DNA from: Oceanobacillus manasiensis
GTDB lineage: Bacteria > Bacillota > Bacilli > Bacillales > Amphibacillaceae
Length of the DNA: 64,000 nt
Direction: 5' to 3'
Assembly (NCBI RefSeq): GCF_000724085.1
Contig: NZ_CCDL010000001.1
Coordinates: 1,550,001-1,614,000 of the forward strand
Position numbers and translations under genes: made by a program. Below the pieces are notes generated by a model. The model ran no database searches, had not been told where the DNA came from, and worked only from the letters and a program-made list of their open reading frames with translations. Of the stretch, positions 1-8,298 are shown piece after piece; within the stretch, counting starts at the first letter, position 1, and each line of letters opens with the position of its first letter.

Positions 1-582
1 CTCGCCGTCTTCTATTCCCAGCTGTTGCAATCCATGCCACTTATTAATACCACTAGGACTAATATCTAAAATTCCTTCATTGTCATGTTTGTTAAGCCCC
101 ACATCTAACAAGCTCAACCTTTCTTCCATAGTCTCTATACCTGCAGACGCGAACAATAAAATCTTTACAATAGATTGTAGCTGGTTTAGTGGTATGTTCT
201 TAGCACGGTTTTGAATATCTAGATTCTTTAATATAGGATGTGTAGCAGGACCAGTATAAGCATAATTCCATTCGCCATCTATTAAGTAATTAAGCTGGTT
301 AATGTTAATTAAGGATAAAATTTCAGCAAGTGTTTCTTCACTAAACGTAAAGGCTGAAAGTATTTTGCCATTTTTAGCCACAAGCGAGCCGTTGCCTCCA
401 ATCATAGGATAATGGTGGAAGCGTTCAGGTAAGACCGGAAGAATATCACGTATTGGTCTAGCTGAGGCAAATATTACCTCATGTCCGTCCTGTACCAATT
501 GCTCCAATGATCTTAAGATTGTTTCTGAAACAGGCTCGCCTTTAAAACAAATCGTTCCATCTAAATCAAATACATAATTCAT
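1..582 (-). CDS. HAD-superfamily (Cof-type) phosphatase, partial at left edge
   Basis: This is the first 194 codons of a gene that runs off the left edge; the C-terminus, including HAD motifs III and IV, is not visible. The N-terminus reads MNYVFDLDGT, which is HAD motif I with nucleophile D6 and acid/base D8. VIFASARP (S40) fits motif II and IGGNGSLV near residue 61 fits the Cof subgroup. Cof-type enzymes are cytosolic phosphatases acting on sugar phosphates, flavin nucleotides or similar small molecules; the substrate cannot be read from sequence. The ATG at 582 follows a G-rich ribosome site. The gene is divergent from the Crp/Fnr-type regulator at 671 and shares its control region. Confidence 0.85.
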   Translation of the reverse strand, partial: MNYVFDLDGTICFKGEPVSETILRSLEQLVQDGHEVIFASARPIRDILPVLPERFHHYPMIGGNGSLVAKNGKILSAFTFSEETLAEILSLININQLNYLIDGEWNYAYTGPATHPILKNLDIQNRAKNIPLNQLQSIVKILLFASAGIETMEERLSLLDVGLNKHDNEGILDISPSGINKWHGLQQLGIEDGE

Positions 583-631
583 AAAATACCCCCAAAAAAC
601 GTGTTCGTGTAACTATCATAGCAGGTTGTAT

Positions 632-654
632 TATAATGAAAAGGACATATGTCC
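632..654 (+). promoter_or_regulatory. Promoter -10 and perfect palindrome before the Crp/Fnr regulator
   Basis: A TATAAT hexamer lies at 632-637 and is followed at 643-654 by the perfect palindrome GGACATATGTCC, just before the AAAGGAG ribosome site. A palindrome between the -10 and the start codon suggests autorepression or another repressor. The -35 is weak. The assignment is inference from position. Confidence 0.4.
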
Positions 655-670
655 CAAAAGGAGTGGTCAC

Positions 671-1369
671 ATGAAATTAATTCAAGATAAGAAATTTCTC
701 TATAAAACCATAGAAAAGTACGAGCTTGATGAAATATTTGCTTTTCAAAAAGATCTACCTTGGACACTTCAATCTTTTAAATCACAAGAAATTATTCTAC
801 ATGAAGGAAGAGAACTAGAATCATTGCTGTTTTTAGTAGAAGGAAAAGTAAAAGTAACTTCAAGTGTAGCAACGGGAAAATCACTTCTCTTACGGTTTGT
901 GCAGCCATTTTCAATTATAGGAGATATTGAACTTGTAAGGGATGTTCCAGTTCAATCACAAATAAAGGCAGTAGAGGAGAGCCTCTTGATTGGTCTACCA
1001 CGAGACTATATAAAAAAGCATGAAATGGACAATCCCAAATTTTTGCAAATATTATTAGATCACGTGACCTACAAATTACAAACCTGTACGACAGCTTCCC
1101 GGGTGAATTCATTAGCATCTGTTGAGAACAGGTTTGCGAGCTATCTTTTGTCTACACATTCTGCTGATTCAGATCAACCTTTTGGTTTAGAATTAAAAAC
1201 AACAAACTTACAAGAGATAGCGGGGTTGCTTGGCACAACATACCGTCATCTTAACAGAGTAATTCAAAATCTTATCCAAAATGAGATTATAGAAAAGGAC
1301 AAGCACTTAATTCAAATACAAGATTGGGAACAGCTCGAAAAAATGTCCAACGGAATTCGTTATGAATAA
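671..1369 (+). CDS. Crp/Fnr-family transcriptional regulator, YeiL-like
   Basis: A 232-residue regulator with an N-terminal cyclic-nucleotide-binding-type beta-roll (about residues 15-130, EGKVKVTSSVATGKSLLLRF) and a C-terminal winged helix (about 155-225; LQEIAGLLGTTYRHLNRVIQ is the recognition region). The start at 671 was chosen because AAAGGAG at 657-663 sits 7 bases before it; the open frame extends 15 codons further upstream without a ribosome site. No Fnr-type cysteine cluster is visible, so direct oxygen sensing by an iron-sulfur cluster is unlikely. The closest family I recognise is YeiL, linked to stationary phase or nitrogen starvation in E. coli. The gene is divergent from a HAD phosphatase and is followed by a DUF2798 membrane protein that it may control. 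Confidence 0.8.
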   Translation: MKLIQDKKFLYKTIEKYELDEIFAFQKDLPWTLQSFKSQEIILHEGRELESLLFLVEGKVKVTSSVATGKSLLLRFVQPFSIIGDIELVRDVPVQSQIKAVEESLLIGLPRDYIKKHEMDNPKFLQILLDHVTYKLQTCTTASRVNSLASVENRFASYLLSTHSADSDQPFGLELKTTNLQEIAGLLGTTYRHLNRVIQNLIQNEIIEKDKHLIQIQDWEQLEKMSNGIRYE

Positions 1370-1483
1370 CTACCGATATATACCATCTCTACTTCAAACA
1401 AAATGGTCACAAAATGTTCACTTATGAAGATTTTTTAAAACCTATATAATAACAAAGTACTTTAGAAGAAGGGATGAGGGAAT

Positions 1484-1966
1484 ATGCCAACAACAAAAAA
1501 AGAAAGCTTTTATTTTGGATTAATGATGTGCTCAGGAATGGTTATTGTAATGACCTTTTATAATTTGTTCATGCAAGATCTGCTCGGGGTTATTCCGGTC
1601 ACAGGAATTATTTTTAATCTACTATTAGGATTTATCGTAGCATTTGCTTTGGATTTATATTTTGTGGGCCCTGTTGCGAGGAAAATTGCATTTTCACTAC
1701 CTATTAAACAAGACATGAAAATTGTTAAAATCCTGACCATGTCTGTCCTAATGGTTTTAGGAATGGTAATATGTATGTCGCTTTATGGATTGATAACTGC
1801 ATCCGTAGTGGGTGGTTTAGGAGAAGGCTCCTTGTTGGAAAGCTATGCTTCTATCGCCATGAAAAACGTGATCTTAGCATTGCCATTACAGCTTATCATC
1901 ATGGGACCGCTTGTGCGTTATGCATTTACTAAATTCGTTAAACGGAACGAAGTTAGTGTAGCTTAA
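1484..1966 (+). CDS. DUF2798 membrane protein
   Basis: A 160-residue protein with four predicted membrane segments in two similar halves (about residues 8-32, 38-62, 82-105 and 125-150). Each half carries the F/YN or YG plus GP signature of DUF2798 (LDLYFVGPVARKIAF in the first half, LQLIIMGPLVRYAFTKF in the second), so the protein is an internal duplication. Function is unknown. The ATG follows AGAAGGGATGAGG. TATAAT near 1444 is a plausible -10, and the GTCAC/GTTCAC half-sites at about 1403-1420 might bind the adjacent Crp/Fnr-type regulator. A strong terminator follows at 1991-2034. Confidence 0.75.
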   Translation: MPTTKKESFYFGLMMCSGMVIVMTFYNLFMQDLLGVIPVTGIIFNLLLGFIVAFALDLYFVGPVARKIAFSLPIKQDMKIVKILTMSVLMVLGMVICMSLYGLITASVVGGLGEGSLLESYASIAMKNVILALPLQLIIMGPLVRYAFTKFVKRNEVSVA

Positions 1967-1990
1967 ACAATGTATAATGCAAAATTAAAG

Positions 1991-2034
1991 AAACAGGCCG
2001 AATGGATATGATGCATATCATTCGGCCTGTTTTT
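1991..2034. terminator. Bidirectional rho-independent terminator
   Basis: Long stem AACAGGCCGAATG / CATTCGGCCTGTT with a T run on the right and an A run on the left. It ends both the DUF2798 gene (+) and the convergent peptidase gene (-). Confidence 0.9.
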
Positions 2035-2039
2035 ATATG

Positions 2040-3737
2040 TTATAAAGCTTTGTCGTCGACACTATCCAGCCATTTTTCAATAACTTCAACGGTATCTTCC
2101 ACTGTACCTTGCTCAAATGGTGACTTTAAATCAGCTGCCTCAACAAGCCCCAAGAATGACTTGGATCCACCAAGCTTACATAGACGAAGATAATCTTCCC
2201 ATGCCTGCTCCTGATTTTCTCTCGATTTTTTCCAGAACTGGAATGCACAAATTTGCGCTAAAGTGTAGTCGATATAATAGAATGGAACATCATAAATATG
2301 ACCTTGGCGCTGCCAATAGCTACCAGCTTCCAAATAAGCATTTCCATCATAATCCACGTGCGGAAGGTACGTTTCCTCTAGCTTTTTCCACGCTTGTTTG
2401 CGCTCATCTGGAGTCCATTCAGGGTTTTCATAAACAAGATGCTGGAATTCATCAACGGCAACCCCGTATGGAATAAAGTGAAGTCCACTTGCTAGATGGG
2501 CATATTTATATTTATCGGTATCCTCTTTGAAAAATAGTTCCATCCACGGCCATGTGAAGAATTCCATACTCATGGAATGGATTTCCGCTGCTTCATATGT
2601 CGGGAACATATACTCTGGAACACCAATTTGTCTGCTGGAATACACTTGGAATGCATGACCAGCTTCATGTGTGAGGACATCAATATCGCCAGAAGTTCCA
2701 TTGAAATTGGCGAAAATGAATGGTGCCTTAAAGTCCTCAAGGTAAGTACAATATCCACCAGCTTCTTTCCCTTTCTTTGCTTCTAGATCCATTAAATTGC
2801 GATCAAGCATGAATTGGAAAAATTCATTTGTTTCATCAGATAGTTCTTCGTACATCTTTTTGCCATTTTCAATAATCCATTCAGGAGAACCTTTTGGTGT
2901 AGCGTTCCCTGTCTTAAAATCAAAATTTGTATCATAGAACTTCAGATTATCGATTCCGATACGCTCTGCCTGTTTTTTATAAAGTTTGGAAGCAAGCGGC
3001 ACAATAACGTCTCGAACCTGTTTTCTGAACACGTCCACCATTTCAGCATTATAATCAATTCGTTGCATACGTACATAGCCAAGCTCAACGAAGTTTTTAT
3101 AGCCTAATTTGACTGCAATTTTATGACGTACTTTTACTAGCTTGTCATAGATTTCGTCAAACTTCTCGCCATTGGATGCGAAGAAACCAGCACTTGCATT
3201 CATTGCTTCTTTCCTTACAGCACGATCCTTGTGCTCAGCAAAGGGCCCTAACTGTGCTAATGTATACGTTCCACCTTGGAATTCCACTTCAGCAGATGCT
3301 ACAAGCTTATTGTATGCAGAAGTTAATTTGTTTTCTTCTTGTAATAGACTCATAACCTCTGGAGAAAATGACTTAATTTGATAGTCGGCAATCTGAAAAA
3401 GTTGAGAGCCCCATTGTTTTTCTAACTCTTCACGATAAGGGGAGGAGATCAACTCTTTATAAAAAGCGGTAGTCATTTCAGAGAACTGTGGTCCTACTTC
3501 ATCAAAAAAGTCTCGCTCTTTTTGATAGAATTCATCATTCGTATCGATCGAAGCGCGGATATGAACAAGGTTAGACATCGTATCTAACGTACTTCTTTGT
3601 TTATTAATTGTTTCCATTGCTTTTGTTGCTTCCTGGTAGGAAGAAGCCTCTTTAAAGTCTTTTAACAATGTTTGGAATTTCTCTTTTTCTGCTTGCATAT
3701 CTGGTCGCTCATAAGTGTAATTTTCAAATGTTTGCAT
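2040..3737 (-). CDS. M3-family oligoendopeptidase (PepF-like zinc metallopeptidase)
   Basis: A 565-residue cytosolic zinc peptidase that cleaves short peptides. The zinc motif is H357-E-A-G-H361 (DVLTHEAGHAF), with a downstream glutamate region (YEAAEIHSMSMEFFTW) supplying the third ligand, as in peptidase family M3. Length matches the M3B oligoendopeptidase group and there is no signal peptide. The start at 3737 is preceded by AAAGGAGGGTCACCT; the open frame begins 11 codons upstream at 3770 but that ATG lacks a ribosome site. The gene is monocistronic, convergent with DUF2798 and divergent from the YwbE gene. It probably takes part in peptide turnover. Confidence 0.92.
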   Translation of the reverse strand: MQTFENYTYERPDMQAEKEKFQTLLKDFKEASSYQEATKAMETINKQRSTLDTMSNLVHIRASIDTNDEFYQKERDFFDEVGPQFSEMTTAFYKELISSPYREELEKQWGSQLFQIADYQIKSFSPEVMSLLQEENKLTSAYNKLVASAEVEFQGGTYTLAQLGPFAEHKDRAVRKEAMNASAGFFASNGEKFDEIYDKLVKVRHKIAVKLGYKNFVELGYVRMQRIDYNAEMVDVFRKQVRDVIVPLASKLYKKQAERIGIDNLKFYDTNFDFKTGNATPKGSPEWIIENGKKMYEELSDETNEFFQFMLDRNLMDLEAKKGKEAGGYCTYLEDFKAPFIFANFNGTSGDIDVLTHEAGHAFQVYSSRQIGVPEYMFPTYEAAEIHSMSMEFFTWPWMELFFKEDTDKYKYAHLASGLHFIPYGVAVDEFQHLVYENPEWTPDERKQAWKKLEETYLPHVDYDGNAYLEAGSYWQRQGHIYDVPFYYIDYTLAQICAFQFWKKSRENQEQAWEDYLRLCKLGGSKSFLGLVEAADLKSPFEQGTVEDTVEVIEKWLDSVDDKAL

Positions 3738-3847
3738 AGGTGACCCTCCTTTACTAATACTATTCGACATAAATAGGGGGAATCCTTTTTTTGGACAAAG
3801 GAAATAGTATATAATGAAGAGAGTTAATTAAAAGGAGTTAATTAAAA

Positions 3848-4042
3848 ATGCAGGTTGATGGAAGACACCGTAAAAATATATATCCAGGATTAGAAGTTGA
3901 AGTTATTTTAAAGAAGGACCAAAGATCAGGGAAGCGAACAGCAGGGGTTGTAAAAGATTTGCTGACTAATTCGTCGTACCATCCACATGGCATAAAAGTT
4001 CGCCTTGAAGATGGGCAGGTAGGCAGGGTAGTCTATGATTGA
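3848..4042 (+). CDS. YwbE family protein
   Basis: A 64-residue basic protein. The motif GRHRKNIYPGLEVEVILKKD and the ending RLEDGQVGRVVYD are typical of the YwbE family (about 65 residues), a small conserved Bacillaceae protein of unknown function with an SH3/KOW-like beta fold suggested by the PG-x-V-x-V-x-K-x-D pattern. The ATG follows AAAAGGAGTTAATTAAAA. It is separated from the next gene by about 95 bases. Confidence 0.85.
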   Translation: MQVDGRHRKNIYPGLEVEVILKKDQRSGKRTAGVVKDLLTNSSYHPHGIKVRLEDGQVGRVVYD

Positions 4043-4136
4043 GTTAGCATATAGACTAAGCCTTCCTGTAATTGACTTTACATCTGTTCAATTGTAGACT
4101 AGAAGTAGATTAATACATAATTTATGGGGTGAAGAA

Positions 4137-4421
4137 ATGGTAGAATCAGTTTTAACTGTTGGGGGCATTACGGCTGCAGTTCTTGTAGCAATAAGTCTAT
4201 TTATTTCTAAAGCGGTATCAAAAGATAAACATATTGGCTATTTTCCAAGTCTTATTGTTGCACTTATGGGTGGTGTATTTGTCGTTCTTGCAGCACTTGT
4301 CGGTAAGGTAGATATCATGGGTCTAGGTTTTGGTGGATGGGGAATTGCATTCTTTTTTGCAGCAGCCCTTGGTATCATTATCACAGCGATACTAGATTCA
4401 TATGCTAACGCTGAAGCGTAA
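4137..4421 (+). CDS. Small three-helix membrane protein, YesK-like
   Basis: A 94-residue hydrophobic protein with three predicted membrane segments (about residues 6-25, 36-58 and 66-88). The lysine-rich KAVSKDKH loop follows the first helix. Size and layout resemble the YesK-like family of Bacillaceae membrane proteins, whose function is unknown; I hold that family assignment loosely. The ATG follows GGGGTGAAGAA. A terminator follows at 4451-4484. Confidence 0.7.
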   Translation: MVESVLTVGGITAAVLVAISLFISKAVSKDKHIGYFPSLIVALMGGVFVVLAALVGKVDIMGLGFGGWGIAFFFAAALGIIITAILDSYANAEA

Positions 4422-4450
4422 ATAAGAGATTAGTTTTACTTTATAGTAAG

Positions 4451-4484
4451 TCTGTAGAGAGCAATGCTTTCTACAGGCTTTTTT
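4451..4484 (+). terminator. Terminator after the YesK-like gene
   Basis: Stem CTGTAGAGAGC / GCTTTCTACAG followed by CTTTTTTG on the + strand. Confidence 0.8.
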
Positions 4485-4489
4485 GTATA

Positions 4490-4514
4490 AAAAAACCTCA
4501 CCGACTTGGTGAGG
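4490..4514 (-). terminator. Terminator of the cvfB transcript
   Basis: On the minus strand CCTCACC AAGTC GGTGAGG is followed by seven T. It lies about 60 bases past the cvfB stop codon. Confidence 0.8.
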
Positions 4515-4575
4515 AATTTCTCTGTTTCATTAAAATCTTGTAGAGAAGTAGGGAACCCCTTCAAACAGGTGCGCT

Positions 4576-5430
4576 CTATTTCAAATACGTACTTCCGTCA
4601 CGCTGTTCTACTTTTCCTTCTTTCATTAATTTCCCAAGCGCACGTTTAAATGCAGCTTTACTAATTTGGAATGTGCCCCGAATGTCTTCTGGATCGCTTT
4701 TATCATCGAAAGGAATAACGCCACCGCTTAATTCAAGGTGTTCCAATATCGCGTCCGCATCTTCTCCCATGCTGTCTTGTTTCAAGGGACGAAGTGAAAC
4801 ATTTAAGGTGCCATCATGTCTTACTTCAATTACACGACCGGTTACAAGTTCACCTAGGCGAGGCTCTGTTTTTCGCTCGGTGTGATGAATAAATCCACGA
4901 TAATCTTCTGTTGTTAGGATAGCAGCGCCTTCTCTGCTCGTATGGTAAACCGTCCCAGACACCTGTTGGTTCAGCAATTCCTCTGGCGCCATCTCTACTT
5001 CGCGCGCAATTACTCCTTCTGTTGCAGGGATGGCAAGCAGTCTGCCTTTCTGGTCTTTACCCAGTGTAACAAAAAGCTTGTCTCCTTTTTTGGGCCAAAC
5101 CGATTCAAACAGGGGAAGATCATCCTTGGAAACAAGAATTTCTTTTGTCGTGCCGATATTAACGAAAGCTCCAAGATTAGCAAGGACTTCTGACACTTCT
5201 GCCCATCCGTATTCATCCATTTGGATATGGGGAAGTTTTGTTGTAGCGATGGTGTTTCCCTTTTTATCCTGATAAAGGAAAACTTCTACTTCTTGGTCGA
5301 CTTCAAGCTCCGTTTCGGTTTCATTTTCGTGCAGCAATGCTTCTTCTAGATCCTTTTGCAGAACATAGCCTGTTTCAATTTTTCGTAGTACCACCATCGT
5401 CTGGATAGTACCTATAGGTAAATCACTCAT
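4576..5430 (-). CDS. cvfB: CvfB/YitL family S1-like RNA-binding protein
   Basis: A 284-residue cytosolic protein with tandem S1-type OB folds and a C-terminal winged helix. Visible parts are an N-terminal S1-like domain (IGTIQTMVVLRKIETGYVL), a second around residues 75-135 (FVNIGTTKEILVSKDDLP), a third around 150-215 (GTVYHTSREGAAILT ... GRVIEVRHDGTLNVSLRP) and the ending FQISKAAFKRALGKLMKEGK. In Staphylococcus CvfB binds RNA and affects virulence gene expression; the Bacillus homologue is YitL. The start at 5430 (MSDLPIG) is chosen because GAAGG lies just upstream; the ATG at 5448 has no ribosome site. Transcription probably starts near 5831, so the gene sits behind a leader of about 400 bases with a terminator-like hairpin (see 5464-5831). 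Confidence 0.88.
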   Translation of the reverse strand: MSDLPIGTIQTMVVLRKIETGYVLQKDLEEALLHENETETELEVDQEVEVFLYQDKKGNTIATTKLPHIQMDEYGWAEVSEVLANLGAFVNIGTTKEILVSKDDLPLFESVWPKKGDKLFVTLGKDQKGRLLAIPATEGVIAREVEMAPEELLNQQVSGTVYHTSREGAAILTTEDYRGFIHHTERKTEPRLGELVTGRVIEVRHDGTLNVSLRPLKQDSMGEDADAILEHLELSGGVIPFDDKSDPEDIRGTFQISKAAFKRALGKLMKEGKVEQRDGSTYLK

Positions 5431-5463
5431 CAGCAAACCTTCTTTCATTTATGTAGGATTGGA

Positions 5464-5495
5464 AAAGGGGTACTCACTAGTAAGAGTACCCCTTT
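5464..5495 (-). terminator. cvfB: Terminator-like hairpin just before cvfB
   Basis: GGGGTACTC and GAGTACCCC form a perfect 9-bp stem; on the minus strand it is followed by TTTT. It sits between the leader RNA and the cvfB ribosome site, as an attenuator would. Confidence 0.65.
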
Positions 5496-5831
5496 GATTT
5501 GCAAAGTAACACATAAGATTTAAATTTTTATTAACCCCGAGTATATCGGGTGGGAAATTCTTTTTATAACCTCGGAAAACATACGATTTCCAGGCGTATT
5601 TAGGCTACAAGCCATATATTCTTCATTTATAATTCGAAAACCTTTATGAGGTTTTTTTAGAATTTCACTTAACCGCGGTACGTGTTCCACTGGTTGTTCT
5701 CTAACTTAAGCAACATAAGCCCTACCTGCTCTTATGTCCTTGCGACCCCTTAGTCGCGCCAGTGTGAATAAGCATCTTCAAAAACATTGTAGAATGCCAG
5801 ATCACTTATCTGTTACTTCTTTTTAATACCA
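5464..5831 (-). ncRNA. Structured leader RNA or free small RNA upstream of cvfB
   Basis: On the minus strand a good promoter is followed by about 368 bases without an open reading frame, rich in short perfect hairpins and ending in a terminator-like stem only about 34 bases before the cvfB start. Hairpins, in RNA order, are GCGAC/GTCGC near 5755, ACATAAG/CTTATGT near 5730, AAACC/GGTTT near 5645, GGCT/AGCC near 5606, ATACG/CGTAT near 5590 and ACCCGA/TCGGGGT near 5540. It does not match my recall of tmRNA, RNase P RNA, SRP RNA, 6S RNA or a standard riboswitch. It may be an attenuated leader controlling cvfB or an independent small RNA. Confidence 0.55.
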
Positions 5832-5837
5832 ACGTTT

Positions 5838-5866
5838 ATAATCTCATATATGCTGTACGTTGTCAA
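5838..5866 (-). promoter_or_regulatory. Promoter of the cvfB leader RNA
   Basis: On the minus strand TTGACA (5861-5866), a 17-base spacer and GATTAT (5838-5843) form a sigma-A-type promoter, placing the start site near 5831. Confidence 0.7.
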
Positions 5867-6004
5867 GAAGAATTTCGTTTGCAATATAACATATGTGAAT
5901 ATCGGTCTGAAGTCGTAGATAATACCAAACTAACGGAGGGTGCATAAGCGACCTGAGAAGATTAAAGTGTATCTAAAGACAAAAAAGAGAGTAGGGTTTA
6001 TTTT

Positions 6005-7426
6005 ATGAGAAAAGAAACAGTGGTCCGCGAATTCGAACAATATTTTGATGACATTTTGAAAAGATATCACGTACCTGGATTTGCAATGGGAATAGCTGAA
6101 AATGGTAAAATAGGGTATGAGAAAGCGTTTGGATACCGGGACAGTGAAGCTGAGCTACCGTTATCACTGGATACCGTATTTGGGGTAGGTTCCATAACAA
6201 AAGCCGTTACAGCAATTGCTATTCTTCAGTTACAGGAGAAGGGAAAGCTAAACGTACATGACCCTGTCAGCAACTATTTACCTGCTTTTAAAACGCGTAA
6301 TAAAGAACAATCCGAAAAAATAAGTCTACACCATTTTTTGGTGCACTCATCAGGCCTTCCACCATTAGCCACTTTAATGGGGTCAGTAAAGAAAAGTATA
6401 GAAAGTGATCCAGACTTTAAAGTAGATCCACAGCAAGGAAATCCATTGGATGCGATTCAAACAATTGATACACATGCGGATTTAATGGATACCATTGCAA
6501 AAACAGAATTCACAATGCTCGGGGAACCAGGAACAGAATTCAGTTATTCCAATGACGGTTATGCCCTTTTAGGTGCAATTATAGAAAGGGTTAGTGGTAT
6601 GTCATATGAACAATATGTGCAAGAAAATATTTTTACTCCTGCTGGCATGCACCATAGTGTTTTTCAATATGAAGACTTGAAGGGATATGAAGATATAGCC
6701 GTCTTATATGTCATGGAAAATAATGAGGATGAAAAAATGATAGAGAGGTCCAATCATGCATGGGATGCGCCTGCAATGCGTGCAGCAGGATTTATAAAAT
6801 CGACATTGAATGATATGCTCAAATTCATGGAAGTGATACGAAATGAAGGAAAAGTTGGAAGTGCAAGAATTCTATCCACTGAAAGTGTGAAGGTTATGAC
6901 GACACCTTACATGCAGTGTTCACATGATACTTATTACGGATACGGCGTCATGATTATTCCAGATTTCTTTGGATATAAGCTCATTCACCATGGTGGAGAT
7001 ATAAAAGGGGTAACAGCCCAAATGGGAATTCTTCCAGAACTCGGATTAACCGGAATATCGCTTGCAAATCTTGCAGAAGCCCCGTCTTCCAAACTTTTAT
7101 TTAGCGCATTTGCAGGTAACTTAGGAAAACCAACTGACGCTTCACACTTAAATGTCGAGATTGTCGACATACCACATGAAAGTTTAAAAGAGTTTGAAGG
7201 AACTTTCGTAGCAAATGATGGCATTACAAGCACGTTCTATTTAGAAAATGATGAGCTGTATGTGACAATTCCTGGCTTTGCTACTAGAGTACTTAAACCA
7301 ATTGGTAATGACCAGTTTTTAACATCCGTGAGGGACCAAGATACCACCATTCGTTTTAAAAGAAATAAGGATAAAAATATCCATCGGGTTGAAATTGCAT
7401 TCCGGCAACTTCTAAAGGTAAGGTAA
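6005..7426 (+). CDS. Serine hydrolase, class C beta-lactamase-like family
   Basis: A 473-residue protein of the beta-lactamase/transpeptidase-like superfamily. The catalytic motifs are present: S-I-T-K in FGVGSITKAVTA (about residue 62), Y-S-N in TEFSYSNDGYALLGA (about 180) and H-H-G-G replacing KTG in KLIHHGGDIKGVT (about 330). A C-terminal lipocalin-like extension of about 90 residues follows (EFEGTFVANDGITSTFYLEN). There is no signal peptide, so it is probably cytosolic. Such proteins are esterases, D-peptidases or amidases rather than true beta-lactamases. The ATG follows AGAGAGTAGGG. It is unlike the secreted paralogue at 48543, which carries a FIMAH-like tail. Confidence 0.85.
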   Translation: MRKETVVREFEQYFDDILKRYHVPGFAMGIAENGKIGYEKAFGYRDSEAELPLSLDTVFGVGSITKAVTAIAILQLQEKGKLNVHDPVSNYLPAFKTRNKEQSEKISLHHFLVHSSGLPPLATLMGSVKKSIESDPDFKVDPQQGNPLDAIQTIDTHADLMDTIAKTEFTMLGEPGTEFSYSNDGYALLGAIIERVSGMSYEQYVQENIFTPAGMHHSVFQYEDLKGYEDIAVLYVMENNEDEKMIERSNHAWDAPAMRAAGFIKSTLNDMLKFMEVIRNEGKVGSARILSTESVKVMTTPYMQCSHDTYYGYGVMIIPDFFGYKLIHHGGDIKGVTAQMGILPELGLTGISLANLAEAPSSKLLFSAFAGNLGKPTDASHLNVEIVDIPHESLKEFEGTFVANDGITSTFYLENDELYVTIPGFATRVLKPIGNDQFLTSVRDQDTTIRFKRNKDKNIHRVEIAFRQLLKVR

Positions 7427-7518
7427 AGGGTAGAAAATAAGTGAACATAAACCTCATAGGGATAAATATAGGAGAATTCAAATAGGGTGTATTATAATAC
7501 AACTTTTTGACAAACAGA

Positions 7519-7564
7519 AACAGCCAAAGAACCAGTAATTACATAGGTTCCAGGCTGTTTTTTA
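7519..7564 (+). terminator. Terminator after the serine hydrolase
   Basis: AACAGCC / GGCTGTT and an inner GAACC / GGTTC form a stem followed by TTTTTT. Confidence 0.7.
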
Positions 7565-7619
7565 TTGAGAAAACACAAGGATATAATTAACGGCATAGCC
7601 TCTCGAAAACATACTATTT

Positions 7620-8285
7620 TCAAGTCACCTTTTCCTTTTTAACAAACAACAGTTCGGATAGCTTTAAGGAAAGATAGAAAAGGATAGCTGTAGCCAAGAC
7701 AAGCGTTATATAAGGCTGAAAAGGAATATACTTTTCAACGAGTAGTACATATCCTGGATCAAGGTCATTAAAGATAATCTCATGCTCCATCCCTAAAACG
7801 TTAGTTAGAGGAGGTAGGGTTAAGATTATGGAGAGAAAATACAAAAATGCTAGGATTCCAGTAGCCATTAAAAAGGAAGAAAGACCATAATAAATTGGAA
7901 TAGCAACAACTTCTATTAAGGCTGCTATACACAAAAGGACCAGCATATCCTTCCAGCTATAAACATAATAGTTATTTTCTAACGTAAGGCTGAGGATCCT
8001 CCCCCATATGCTTTGGTATAAGACGAAACATATACTTACCATTAAAATGGACACATATCTACCTCGCACGATCGAAACCCTATTGACAGGAAGACTAGAC
8101 ATATAAAGCTTACTTTTCTCCCGCTGGTCGGTAAAAAATAAGCCTACTGTAATTGCCAGTACATAGGCAACAAAAATAAAATACAAGGGAAACATAACAG
8201 CATAAAACATTGGTATGGTAAGGAGAAAAAGCAGTATTGTTCCCCAAGTAGGCATCATAAGATCATATTTAACAAAGTGTAGCAT
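7620..8285 (-). CDS. ABC-2 type transporter permease (operon gene 4)
   Basis: A 221-residue membrane protein with about six predicted helices, starting MLHFVKYDLMMPTWG. The start at 8285 follows AAAGGAGGATCCCG; the open frame extends 26 codons upstream but overlaps the previous gene. It is the last gene of a four-gene operon (GntR regulator, ATPase, two permeases) on the minus strand, 13 bases after the previous stop. Its shape (hydrophilic N-terminus, then paired helices and an LPVNR loop) matches ABC-2 permeases of the YtrB/YhcG-type systems induced by cell-wall antibiotics. The substrate is unknown. Confidence 0.75.
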   Translation of the reverse strand: MLHFVKYDLMMPTWGTILLFLLTIPMFYAVMFPLYFIFVAYVLAITVGLFFTDQREKSKLYMSSLPVNRVSIVRGRYVSILMVSICFVLYQSIWGRILSLTLENNYYVYSWKDMLVLLCIAALIEVVAIPIYYGLSSFLMATGILAFLYFLSIILTLPPLTNVLGMEHEIIFNDLDPGYVLLVEKYIPFQPYITLVLATAILFYLSLKLSELLFVKKEKVT

Positions 8286-8298
8286 CGGGATCCTCCTT

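Noticed and set aside
5464-5831. T-box leader
   Set aside because: GTGGAACACGTACCGCGG on the minus strand recalls the T-box sequence, but it is interrupted, lies ~190 bases from the terminator, and the downstream gene is not an aminoacyl-tRNA synthetase or amino acid gene.
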